In this document: piece after piece, positions 1-8,025 of the stretch
How the letters are laid out: each line of letters starts with the position of its first letter
Numbering within the stretch: the stretch's first letter is position 1
Position numbers and translations under genes: made by a program
Origin: an uncultured Chlorobiaceae bacterium
GTDB lineage: Bacteria; Bacteroidota; Chlorobiia; Chlorobiales; Chlorobiaceae
Length of the DNA: 36,964 nucleotides
NCBI GenBank assembly: GCA_903866255.1
Contig: CAIPMW010000085.1
Location: forward strand, 1-36,964
Reading direction: 5' to 3'
Notes under the pieces: generated by a model
Databases searched by the model: none
Seen by the model: the letters and a program-made list of their open reading frames with translations, nothing else
Told to the model about the DNA's origin: nothing

Positions 1-1268
1 CCTTGTGCTTGAGGGACATTCAGCTTTTCCTTCTAATTGCACCAATATGGAATTGAAACATTGCCAGCGCCTTGACTGGGACAAGGGAATGAAACACCTA
101 CAAATTGCACCAATATGGAATTGAAACTTCAAAGTGTCCTGCTTGGACTGACTTCGCCAGCGGTTCTTCTAATTGCACCAATATGGAATTGAAACTCAAA
201 ATCACAGCGATTGACGGAGGGATAAGAACACTTCTAATTGCACCAATATGGAATTGAAACTTTTTAATCATCAACTGTGGCGCTGTGGGAGCTTGTCGCT
301 TCTAATTGCACCAATATGGAATTGAAACAAGGAGTAGATGCACCAGACCCACCAGCAGAGAGAATAGCTTCTAATTGCACCAATATGGAATTGAAACTTT
401 TTTTCACAATCGGCGCTGAAGCCGCTTGTGTCACTTCTAATTGCACCAATATGGAATTGAAACCATCACTGTGGCTTTCGCTCAGGTGCATCGCGAAGAT
501 CTTCTAATTGCACCAATATGGAATTGAAACTATTGCGGAAATTGGGTCGATGTTAGCAATGAAGAGACTTCTAATTGCACCAATATGGAATTGAAACCAC
601 AATTGCAAGAATTGAGGTTGAAAAGGCGAGATGGTGCTTCTAATTGCACCAATATGGAATTGAAACTGTGAGGTCTGCCCCTGCGAGGTTTGCCCCTGCG
701 AGCTTCTAATTGCACCAATATGGAATTGAAACTATTTATGACAAGCGCAAAACCTTCATATTCAGCCCCTTCTAATTGCACCAATATGGAATTGAAACCA
801 GCACTCATCCCCTGTGTGCGCTTTATCTGAAGTCGCTTCTAATTGCACCAATATGGAATTGAAACGATGCAGTGGTTTTCGTTTCAGGGTCACGGCCAAG
901 ACTTCTAATTGCACCAATATGGAATTGAAACTTAGGTCAGACTTCGAGAACGTGGATAGGCATGACTACTTCTAATTGCACATAGGGAATATGGAATTGA
1001 AACTCGATTAAATTTCTCAGTGAATCGATGTTGTTTGGCTTCTAATTGCACCAATATGGAATTGAAACCCGTAAACAGCGAAATAAACCGAATGCGGCGT
1101 CATACTTCTAATTGCACCAATATGGAATTGAAACATTGCCGAAATCTCAGATAAATAGCGATATTGATAAATCTTCTAATTGCACCAATATGGAATTGAA
1201 ACCAAGGAATCGAAATCGGTAAATAAAGCGGATTTCCACTTCTAATTGCACCAATATGGAATTGAAAG
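1..1268 (+). CRISPR. CRISPR array, trailer part (19 repeats, 18 full spacers)
   Basis: A 30-base repeat beginning CTTCTAATTGC and ending ATTGAAAC occurs 19 times. Repeats start at 30, 98, 166, 231, 299, 368, 434, 501, 568, 637, 703, 769, 836, 902, 969, 1039, 1105, 1173 and 1239. The spacers are 35-39 bases and all different. Bases 1-29 look like part of another spacer, so the array continues beyond the left edge. The ATTGAAAC end resembles the 8-base 5' handle made by Cas6 in type I-B/I-D/III systems, so transcription is inferred to run left to right with the leader off-window. The final repeat ends in G instead of C, as is common at the trailer end. Repeat 2 has two substitutions near its start and repeat 15 carries an insertion. 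No cas gene is in the window, so the subtype cannot be fixed. Confidence 0.97.
969..1003 (+). repeat. Aberrant 35-base CRISPR repeat unit
   Basis: This is the fifteenth repeat. Both ends match the consensus, but the centre reads GCACATAGGGAATATGG where the others read GCACCAATATGG. One base is replaced by six, a net gain of five. The added block resembles a partial duplication of the neighbouring ATATGGAAT. Flanking spacers have ordinary lengths (37 and 35 bases), so the change lies inside the repeat and is not a shifted spacer boundary. Confidence 0.9.
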
Positions 1269-1289
1269 GTTTATATAAGTAGCCATCTA

Positions 1290-2077
1290 TTATTTTATAA
1301 CTTTGCGCAGGTAAACTCGAATATCGTCGATTGCCGGTACAATGGCTAACAATACAAGAAGGAGTGCGAGTGGTATGGTGAGTAAGTATCCAATGTATTT
1401 GAAGCCAAGAGCTCCACAGATACCGCCGCAAAAAAATGAGAGGGTCAGGCATGAAAGCACCATGAGTCGATCTCGATTCGCCACAACGTCTTGCTGCTTT
1501 TCTGAGGTATTCCGATTAAAGTAAAGGAGTTTTCCAAGTTCGATCCCCATGTCAGTAATGATTCCGGTCAAATGAGTTGTTCGAATCACAGCGTTTGACA
1601 GTTTTGTGATAACAGCATTCTGGAGTCCCATCATGAAGCAGAGCAACATCACTGTCGTGGGCACAAACATCCCCTTGATGGTAAAGAGTTGAGCGCCAAG
1701 CAGGCCAAAGCAAAGAAGGAGGGCGGCCTCGAGCAGGAGCGGAAAAGCATATTCGCTGTTCAGGCGTTGCCGTCTGGCATAGTTGACCATGATGGCCGTT
1801 ATTGCGGCACCACACAGAAAGGAGATAATACCTCCAAAGGCGCTGAGAGCAAGATCAACGTTGCCCAGTACCACATTGTCGGCTATTGATGAGACCATGC
1901 CAGTCATATGTGATGTATAGAGCTTGACGGCCAGATAGGCGCCAGCATTTGTCGCCCCTGCCACGAAGTCGAGCGCAAATCCCAGGTGTCTGTCGGATTC
2001 AGTTGATCGTTTGCACCCTGAAAGGCGTCTAACATACTCAGGGCATTATTATTGTTCAGTGGCTTTCTGTGTGTCAT
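1290..2077 (-). pseudogene. DUF1275 / YoaK-family membrane protein, apparently frameshifted near N-terminus
   Basis: The main reading frame (about 1290-2000) encodes a hydrophobic protein with the family signature AGATNAGAYLAVKLYTSHMTG, followed by several membrane segments and a charged C-terminus (PF06912 type). It probably has six to seven transmembrane helices; its function is unknown. This frame has no ATG. The first usable codon is a GTG at 1964, inside the first conserved segment, and the coding sense (HLGFALDFVAG) continues upstream of it. A good start exists in another frame: ATG at 2077, preceded by AGGGA, reading MTHRKPLNNNNALSMLDAFQ and then a plausible N-terminus that loses sense near 1990-2000. 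One missing base there would join the two halves. I therefore read it as a natural frameshift or a sequencing error; otherwise it is a shortened 224-aa protein from the GTG. It ends 21 bases from the last CRISPR repeat. Confidence 0.72.
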
Positions 2078-2179
2078 GCTTTATCCCTGAACGAGCGCGG
2101 ATGGAATTATTGTTATTGCTGTATCACTCATTATCTTCAAAGAAAGACTTTTTCTTTCTTACATCAAGGAGGCATGAAG

Positions 2180-2614
2180 ATGAAAACTGAGATCAAAATA
2201 GCGCTTATTGGTGGGGGAGTGACCATTTTCGCAGCCGTTCTGCCGATTATCCTTGGCTGGTATGGGCCATCAAGTGCAGAGAAGCAAAAGGTGATAACGG
2301 ACCAAACTGTGCAAAGTTCCCCTTCTGTACAGGATAACAGCGGTTTGGTCAATGCGGTGACTGGTGAGAAAAGCAAATCATCCACTTCCGGTGTCGATCG
2401 TTACAGCGCACCAGCCGCCACAAAATTATCGGCTCTTGGTGAAATCATTCGTAACCGCGACTTTCAGGCGGCAAAAGCCTCACCTCTCGTGAAGAAATTT
2501 GTTCAAGAGCGATATGGTACCGGGATTGAGCAATTGGATCGTAGACAAATGCTCAGATTCTGGCCTGAACTGACAAAATATCTGGTAGAACAAGAGCGGG
2601 CAGAGAAGAGGTGA
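2180..2614 (+). CDS. Hypothetical 144-aa single-pass membrane protein
   Basis: I do not recognise this protein. The ATG at 2180 is chosen because a strong ribosome binding site, AAGGAGG (2166-2172), lies 7 bases upstream; the frame is open further 5' but has no better start. Residues 7-27 form one hydrophobic segment (ALIGGGVTIFAAVLPIILGW), followed by a Ser/Thr/Lys-rich linker (about 30-75). A compact charged C-terminal part (about 80-144) has predicted helical character, including a segment rich in Phe, Arg and Trp (MLRFWPELTKYL). This suggests a small domain held at the inner membrane; which side it faces is uncertain. The gene stands alone between a divergent DUF1275 remnant and a flavoprotein gene. 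Confidence 0.7.
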   Translation: MKTEIKIALIGGGVTIFAAVLPIILGWYGPSSAEKQKVITDQTVQSSPSVQDNSGLVNAVTGEKSKSSTSGVDRYSAPAATKLSALGEIIRNRDFQAAKASPLVKKFVQERYGTGIEQLDRRQMLRFWPELTKYLVEQERAEKR

Positions 2615-2870
2615 CAGGGGTACCTCAAAAAGTGGTTTTTTTCACCTCTTTGTATGAAAATATCTTCAGTAACAGCCTCTGCTTGTTATTTTGCGGTTGA
2701 TTATCACGATGAACGAGAAGATTTTTTGTTACACTATTTCGCGATGAAATATTGCTTGGTGCGCGATGGTGTTGCAGGACTTGCTCTTTTGATGCGTAAT
2801 ATTAGTCGTGGCAATTGTGAAATGGTTTATTGGCGTTTAACTGTCTAACGAATACAAGGATATTGAACTC
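2615..2870. other. Intergenic region, 256 bases
   Basis: No supported gene. A 64-codon frame (2654-2848) lacks a ribosome binding site and recognisable content. The stretch just after the upstream stop contains A and T runs (AAAAAGTGGTTTTTTT) but no GC-rich stem that would make a convincing terminator. The last part carries AAGGA, which serves the flavoprotein start at 2871. Confidence 0.5.
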
Positions 2871-3506
2871 ATGAAAGTTATAGCAATTAATGGAAGTCCC
2901 AAGAAAGAGGGGAACACTTTTCATGCGCTGGCTGGAGTTGGCACTCAATTGCAGGAGGCTGGCATCGACTTTGAAATTTTGCACATCGGCAATCAGGTAA
3001 TCAGAGGGTGCATGGCCTGTGGCACCTGTGCCAGGAACAGGGATGAGAAATGCAGCATCACCAGTGACTCGCTCAATGAGTCGATTCAGTCGATGAAAAA
3101 GGCGGATGGCCTTATTATTGCTTCACCGGTCTATTTTGCAGGTATTGCGGGCACCATGAAATCGTTTCTCGACCGTGCCTTTATGGTATCAGGAGCCAAT
3201 GGCGGGCTTTTCCGTCAGAAGGTGGCGGCATCAGTTGTGGCGGTTCGCCGTACCGGAGGCTCTTCCACATTCGACAGCCTGAACCACTATCTGACCTATT
3301 CGGAGATGATTCTTGCAACCTCCAATTACTGGAATATAACGCATGGACGGGCACCTGGCGAAGCGTTGCAGGATGCGGAAGGGGTGCAAATAATGGAGGT
3401 GCTCGGGAGAAACATGGCATGGCTGCTCAAGATGCGCGAGGAGACAAAGGTTTCAGTGCCAGGGCCAGAAGCTGTCGGTAAAGTGTTTACCAGTTTTATC
3501 AGGTAG
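2871..3506 (+). CDS. NADPH-dependent FMN reductase-like iron-sulfur flavoprotein
   Basis: This is a cytoplasmic flavodoxin-fold oxidoreductase. The N-terminus has the FMN phosphate-binding loop NGSPKKEGNT (residues 7-16). Four cysteines at 47, 50, 53 and 61 (C-x2-C-x2-C-x7-C) match the compact cysteine motif that binds a 4Fe-4S cluster in archaeal-type iron-sulfur flavoproteins. The segment ASPVYFAGIAGTMKSFLDRA (about 84-103) is the usual second flavin-contact region. Its length of 211 aa is normal for the family. A redox or detoxification role in an anaerobe is likely, but the substrate cannot be told. AAGGA lies 12 bases before the ATG, longer than ideal. It is transcribed alone, with about 190 bases to the next gene. 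Confidence 0.87.
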   Translation: MKVIAINGSPKKEGNTFHALAGVGTQLQEAGIDFEILHIGNQVIRGCMACGTCARNRDEKCSITSDSLNESIQSMKKADGLIIASPVYFAGIAGTMKSFLDRAFMVSGANGGLFRQKVAASVVAVRRTGGSSTFDSLNHYLTYSEMILATSNYWNITHGRAPGEALQDAEGVQIMEVLGRNMAWLLKMREETKVSVPGPEAVGKVFTSFIR

Positions 3507-3696
3507 GGGATTCTGTTCATCCTGCGAGGTGCTCTGTTATGCGTTGTATCTTCCACGCCTCTATGGGGAGTCGTTGTTTTTTGAACCTCTTTACTCCTTT
3601 GTTACTGTCAGTTAAGGAATTTGCGCGTTACGTTTCTAATGCCTATAATGGCGATTAACCATGCAAATCATGTAATAGATATCCATAATTGTAAGG

Positions 3697-4863
3697 ATGA
3701 TAGCGAGGGTACTTAAAAAAAAACTTATCGATGCTCTTCAGCATTTTCCTGCCGTTGCTCTCCTTGGGCCACGGCAGGTTGGCAAAACTACTTTGGCATT
3801 TGAGATCAGCAGGAATTCTGATGCCCTTTATCTTGATCTGGAATCTGAAGAGGATCGGTCGAAAATGGCACAACCTCAACTCTACCTCCAGGACCATCAG
3901 GATAAACTGCTCATTCTTGATGAGGTACATCGTGTTCCAGCTCTTTTTCCTGTTCTTCGAGGTTTGATTGACAGTGGCCGCCGTGCCGGGCTGACAAGTG
4001 GGCGTTACCTGCTTCTCGGCTCAGCATCCCTTGATCTCTTGAAGCAATCAGGTGAAACTCTTGCAGGTCGTATTGCCTATCTGGAACTTTTCCCATTCAC
4101 TCTTATGGAAACAGGCTCAATACCTGTCGATGACTTATGGGTACGCGGTGGTTTTCCTGATAGTCTGCTTGCTGCAAGCCCTTCAGAGAGTCTGCAATGG
4201 AGGAGGAACTTCATTCGTACATACCTCGAACGGGATATTCCCCAGTTTGGCCCTCGAATTGCTGCTGAAACTCTTCGCAGATTCTGGATAATGCTGGCCC
4301 ATAATCAGGGAGGGCTCTTGAACACTGCGCAGTTGGCCCGCAATCTTGGCATTGATGTCAAAACGGTGAGCGGTTACCTTGACTTGCTGGTGGATCTGCT
4401 TCTTGTTCGTCGACTGCCACCATGGCAAAGCAATATTGGTAAACGCCTCGTCAAGGCGCCCAAAATTTATGTGCGCGACAGTGGATTGCTTCACGCATTA
4501 CTCACCATACCAGACAAGGAGAGCTTGCTCTCACATCCAGTTGTCGGGCAGAGCTGGGAGTGCTTTGTGATTGAAAATATTCTGAACTCGGCTCCGGATG
4601 AGGTTCAGGGGTACTTTTACCGAACAGGAGGTGGCGCCGAGATTGATCTGTTACTCTCCTGGCCGGATGGAACGCTTTGGGCGGTCGAAATAAAGCGAAG
4701 CATGACGCCAAAACTCGAACGAGGCTTCCACGCTGCCTGTATCGATCTCAACCCTGTACGAAAATATGTCGTCTACCCGGGAGCTGAACGTTATCGTCTT
4801 GCAGAGTATATTGAGGCGGTTTCACTTGCTGAACTGGTGCAACTGGTGAAAAAGAGTATTTGA
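3697..4863 (+). CDS. AAA-family ATPase with DUF4143 domain
   Basis: A 388-residue member of the AAA_14/DUF4143 family. The Walker A motif is GPRQVGKTT (24-32), Walker B is LLILDEVHR (71-79), and LGSASLDLL is a sensor-like segment. The middle has a winged-helix-like part (TAQLARNLGIDVKTVSGYLDLL). The C-terminus has a PD-(D/E)XK-like core, with AEIDLLL then WAVEIKRS (about 316-345). Members are widespread, often scattered and sporadically distributed; their true substrate is unknown, and links to toxin-antitoxin or mobile DNA are only suggested in the literature. The gene looks intact. The ATG at 3697 directly follows AAGG, so spacing to a ribosome binding site is poor and the start is a little uncertain. 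No partner gene is adjacent. Confidence 0.88.
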   Translation: MIARVLKKKLIDALQHFPAVALLGPRQVGKTTLAFEISRNSDALYLDLESEEDRSKMAQPQLYLQDHQDKLLILDEVHRVPALFPVLRGLIDSGRRAGLTSGRYLLLGSASLDLLKQSGETLAGRIAYLELFPFTLMETGSIPVDDLWVRGGFPDSLLAASPSESLQWRRNFIRTYLERDIPQFGPRIAAETLRRFWIMLAHNQGGLLNTAQLARNLGIDVKTVSGYLDLLVDLLLVRRLPPWQSNIGKRLVKAPKIYVRDSGLLHALLTIPDKESLLSHPVVGQSWECFVIENILNSAPDEVQGYFYRTGGGAEIDLLLSWPDGTLWAVEIKRSMTPKLERGFHAACIDLNPVRKYVVYPGAERYRLAEYIEAVSLAELVQLVKKSI

Positions 4864-4893
4864 ATTTTTGCACAATAAACTTCCTTATACCGA

Positions 4894-5649
4894 ATGTTTC
4901 TTGTAACTCCTGATTTTCAAAAACATCCCGCAACCGTAGCGCCAGACTCGCCAGTCCTCAACATCAGCGAGCTGTCGAAATCCTACGTCATGGGTGAGGT
5001 GCAGGTTGATGCGCTGAAGAGTGTGTCGGTGAAGTTTTATGCGGGTGAGCTGGTGGTGCTGCTGGGTGCTTCGGGGAGCGGGAAATCGACGTTGATTAAC
5101 ATTATCGGAGGGCTGGATGTGCCCTCATCGGGGAAGCTTTTTTTTCATGGGCGAGAGATTACTGCGGCCACTGAGGCTGAGTTGACGGCCTACAGGCGGC
5201 GCTCAATCGGCTTTGTGTTTCAGTTTTACAACCTGATATCGAGCCTGACCGCGCTTGAAAATGTGCAGCTTGTGACGGAGATTGCTGAACATCCGATGTC
5301 GGCAAAGGAGGCGCTTCTGCTGGTGGGGCTTGGCCATCGTCTCGACCATTTTCCGGCGCAGCTTTCGGGTGGTGAGCAGCAGCGGGTGGCTATTGCCCGG
5401 GCTATTGCCAAGCGGCCTGAACTGCTGCTCTGTGATGAGCCTACCGGGGCGCTTGATTTTCAGACCGGCAAGCTGGTACTTGATGTGCTTGAGAAGGTGA
5501 ATCGTGAACTGGGGACAACAACGCTGGTGATCACTCATAATGCTTCGATTGCCGGTATGGCTGACCGGGTGGTTCGCCTGCGCAGCGGTGAAATTGTTGA
5601 GGATAGAAAGAATCTTGAGCGTCTCTCGCCTTCTGAACTTGTCTGGTAG
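4894..5649 (+). CDS. ABC transporter ATP-binding protein (MacB/LolD class)
   Basis: This is the cytoplasmic ATPase of an export-type ABC system. Walker A is GASGSGKST (58-66), the Q-loop Gln is 110, the signature is LSGGEQQR (157-164), Walker B is LLLCDEP (177-183) and the switch His is 215. The [13 protein letters not shown]-like region after the Q-loop is typical of the LolD/MacB/FtsE branch, which drives mechanotransmission and not classical substrate import. The first 18 or so residues precede the conserved domain, so an internal start is possible. The permease begins 9 bases after the stop, followed by an adaptor gene, giving a three-gene operon. Confidence 0.93.
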   Translation: MFLVTPDFQKHPATVAPDSPVLNISELSKSYVMGEVQVDALKSVSVKFYAGELVVLLGASGSGKSTLINIIGGLDVPSSGKLFFHGREITAATEAELTAYRRRSIGFVFQFYNLISSLTALENVQLVTEIAEHPMSAKEALLLVGLGHRLDHFPAQLSGGEQQRVAIARAIAKRPELLLCDEPTGALDFQTGKLVLDVLEKVNRELGTTTLVITHNASIAGMADRVVRLRSGEIVEDRKNLERLSPSELVW

Positions 5650-5658
5650 GGGAGTGCG

Positions 5659-8022
5659 ATGAAACCCCTGCAGAGAAAGTTGTGGCGTGAACTGCTTCAC
5701 CTGAAAGGGCAGATGCTTGCTGTTGCAGCGGTGGTCGCTTGCGGCATTTCAGTCTTTGTCTCCATGAGCAGTGTGAAGTACTCGCTGGAGGCTTCGCGGG
5801 AGCGCTATTACAGTCGGTTCCGCTTTGCGGATCTCTTTGTTGAGGTCAAGCGAGCGCCGGAGTTTTATCGTGAGATGGTAAGCCGAATTCCGGGGGTGGC
5901 CTCGGTCAGCACACGCATTATTGCCGATGTGACACTTGATGTGCCGGGTCTTGATGAGCCTGCCACAGCAAGGCTGGTGTCGATACCTGAGTACCGGACA
6001 CCGGTGCTGAACGATATTTTTCTGAAGAAGGGGCGCTACATCGAACCGGGCAAGCCGGAGGAGGTGATTGTCAGCAAACCGTTTCTTGAGGCCAACCATC
6101 TGGTGCCTGGCGATCATATCAGTGCGGTGATCAACGGACGAAAGAAGGAGCTGCTGATTGTCGGGATGGGTCTCTCTCCAGAGTACATCTATGAGGTGCA
6201 GCCCGGCTCCTTTTTTCCCGACAAGCGCCGGTTCGGAGTCTTCTGGATGAGCCGCCGGGCTCTTGAGTCGGCCATGAATATGAGTGGCGCGTTCAATAAC
6301 ATGTCGCTGACGCTGGCGCATGGTGCCTCGGAAAAGGATGTGATCATGCAGCTCGACAACCTCTTCAGGCGCTATGGCTCGCTTGGGGCGTACGGGCGGA
6401 GTGAGCAGCTCTCTGACCGCTTTATTGTCGATGAAATCAAGCAGGTGGGCATCCAGATTACCTTTCTTCCTGTTGTTTTTCTTGCGGTTGCGGTCTTTCT
6501 GCTCAATGTGGTGCTTCGCCGTCTTGTGGCAACCCAGCGCGACCAGATTGCCGTGCTCAAGGCGATGGGCTACTCGAACGAGGATGTCGGGCTGCACTAC
6601 CTCGGTTTTGCCCTGATTCCCACCGCTGTTGGGTCGGTTGCAGGGACGCTGCTTGGCGCCTGGCTCGGCAGGGGGCTGATGAATATCTACGGCGATTTTT
6701 ACAATTTTGCGGAGCTGGTCTACTATTTTCGTTTTGAGGATGTCGCCCTGTCGGTGCTGTTGAGCTTCGGTGCGGCGGTCTTCGGTGCGCTTGGTGCTGT
6801 CCGAAAGGCGGTGCAGCTTCCTCCGGCAGAGGCGATGCGGCCCGAATCACCGGCAATCTATAAACCAGGCTTTTTTGATCGCGAGTCGTTGCGGAGCAAA
6901 ATACCGGTCTCCCTGAGAATTATTGTGCGTAATCTGGAGCGTCGTCGCTGGAAGGCGGCCCTGTCGGTGTTGATGATTTCGCTGGCGGTGGCTATTCTTG
7001 TTGCCGGACGCTTCACCTACGATTCAACTGAACGAATGGTGCAGGTTGAGTTTAGCGAGAAGCATCGTGAAGATGTGACGGTGCTCTTCAACACCCCCAT
7101 GCCTCCGTCGGTAGCTTATGCAATTGCTTCACTTGACGGGGTGCTGGAGCATGAATATTATCGGGAAGAGTCGGTAAAAATGGGCTTCGGCCACCGGGTC
7201 CGTCGTCAGTCGATCAGGGGACTCCAATCTTCGGAGGGGTTGCAGCGGTTGGTTGACAAAAACAACCGGCGATTGACTCTTCCGCCGGATGGTGTTGTGC
7301 TCACCAAAACGCTGGCGGATATTCTTGGTGTCAGGGTAGGCGACAGGATGCAGGTGGATTTTCTCCAGGGAAAACAGCTTCATCGGGAGGTGGTGGTCAG
7401 TGGCACCATTGATGAGATTCTGGGTCTGTCCGCCTACATGAATCTTGGAGCGCTCAACCGGCTTGCGGGTGATGGCGGGGCGCTGAATGCGGCCTATCTG
7501 CGCATTGATCAGGCAAAGGCTGCCACTCTCTACACCACCTTCAAAAAAATGCCGGGTGTTGCCGGTATCATGATGCTGAAGGCGATGAAGGAGAGTTTCG
7601 ATGAGCTGATTGCCCAAAGCATGACCACGTCGACGCTCATTCTCACCACCTTTGCCTGTGTGCTGGCCTTCGCTGTGGTCTACAACGGGGCGCGTATCTC
7701 CCTTTCGGAACGGGCGCGTGAACTCTCAAGCCTCAGGGTTCTTGGCATGACAGAAACTGAGGTCTCGGTTATTCTGCTTGGCGAACAGGCGCTGCTCACC
7801 ATTCTGGCCATTCCGGTTGGCTTTCTGATCGGGATAGGGCTCTCCTGGTTGCTGGCCGAAGGGCTAAGCTCTGAACTCTACCGGCTGCCGCTTGTCTTCA
7901 GCGCCTATAACTTTTTTTTTGCTTTTATGGTTATCATTATTGTTTCAGCACTTTCCGGACTTCTGGTCAGACGGAGGCTGGTGACGCTTGATCTGGTTGA
8001 GGTATTGAAAACAAGGGAATAG
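5659..8022 (+). CDS. ABC transporter permease, two FtsX/MacB modules
   Basis: A 787-residue inner-membrane permease. The first membrane helix (about 17-35) leads to a large periplasmic MacB_PCD-like domain. A first FtsX block has three helices (about 260-390), with the cytoplasmic coupling signature RDQIAVLKAMGYS. A second half begins with a helix near 430-450 (LSVLMISLAVAILVAG), then another periplasmic domain and a final FtsX block (about 655-780) with the matching signature ARELSSLRVLGMTE. This duplicated layout resembles YbbP/LolCE-related fusions, so one polypeptide may supply both halves of the transporter. GGGGA lies 4 bases before the ATG at 5659. The adaptor follows after 3 bases. 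The substrate is unknown; lipid, lipoprotein or small-molecule export would fit. Confidence 0.92.
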   Translation: MKPLQRKLWRELLHLKGQMLAVAAVVACGISVFVSMSSVKYSLEASRERYYSRFRFADLFVEVKRAPEFYREMVSRIPGVASVSTRIIADVTLDVPGLDEPATARLVSIPEYRTPVLNDIFLKKGRYIEPGKPEEVIVSKPFLEANHLVPGDHISAVINGRKKELLIVGMGLSPEYIYEVQPGSFFPDKRRFGVFWMSRRALESAMNMSGAFNNMSLTLAHGASEKDVIMQLDNLFRRYGSLGAYGRSEQLSDRFIVDEIKQVGIQITFLPVVFLAVAVFLLNVVLRRLVATQRDQIAVLKAMGYSNEDVGLHYLGFALIPTAVGSVAGTLLGAWLGRGLMNIYGDFYNFAELVYYFRFEDVALSVLLSFGAAVFGALGAVRKAVQLPPAEAMRPESPAIYKPGFFDRESLRSKIPVSLRIIVRNLERRRWKAALSVLMISLAVAILVAGRFTYDSTERMVQVEFSEKHREDVTVLFNTPMPPSVAYAIASLDGVLEHEYYREESVKMGFGHRVRRQSIRGLQSSEGLQRLVDKNNRRLTLPPDGVVLTKTLADILGVRVGDRMQVDFLQGKQLHREVVVSGTIDEILGLSAYMNLGALNRLAGDGGALNAAYLRIDQAKAATLYTTFKKMPGVAGIMMLKAMKESFDELIAQSMTTSTLILTTFACVLAFAVVYNGARISLSERARELSSLRVLGMTETEVSVILLGEQALLTILAIPVGFLIGIGLSWLLAEGLSSELYRLPLVFSAYNFFFAFMVIIIVSALSGLLVRRRLVTLDLVEVLKTRE

Positions 8023-8025
8023 AAT

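Noticed and set aside
264-808. Open frames inside the array that encode a repeating peptide FNSILVQLE
   Set aside because: The periodic peptide is only the translation of CRISPR repeats on the minus strand; the lengths reflect repeat plus spacer and have no start signals.
2625-2650. Possible terminator after the 144-aa protein gene
   Set aside because: A and T runs are present but no GC-rich stem of more than three pairs can be formed.
2654-2848. 64-codon open frame upstream of the flavoprotein gene
   Set aside because: No ribosome binding site, no recognisable family content and codon use unlike neighbouring genes.
5203-6597. Long antisense frames within the ABC transporter genes
   Set aside because: They are shadows of GC-rich codons; the sense frames carry all the family motifs.
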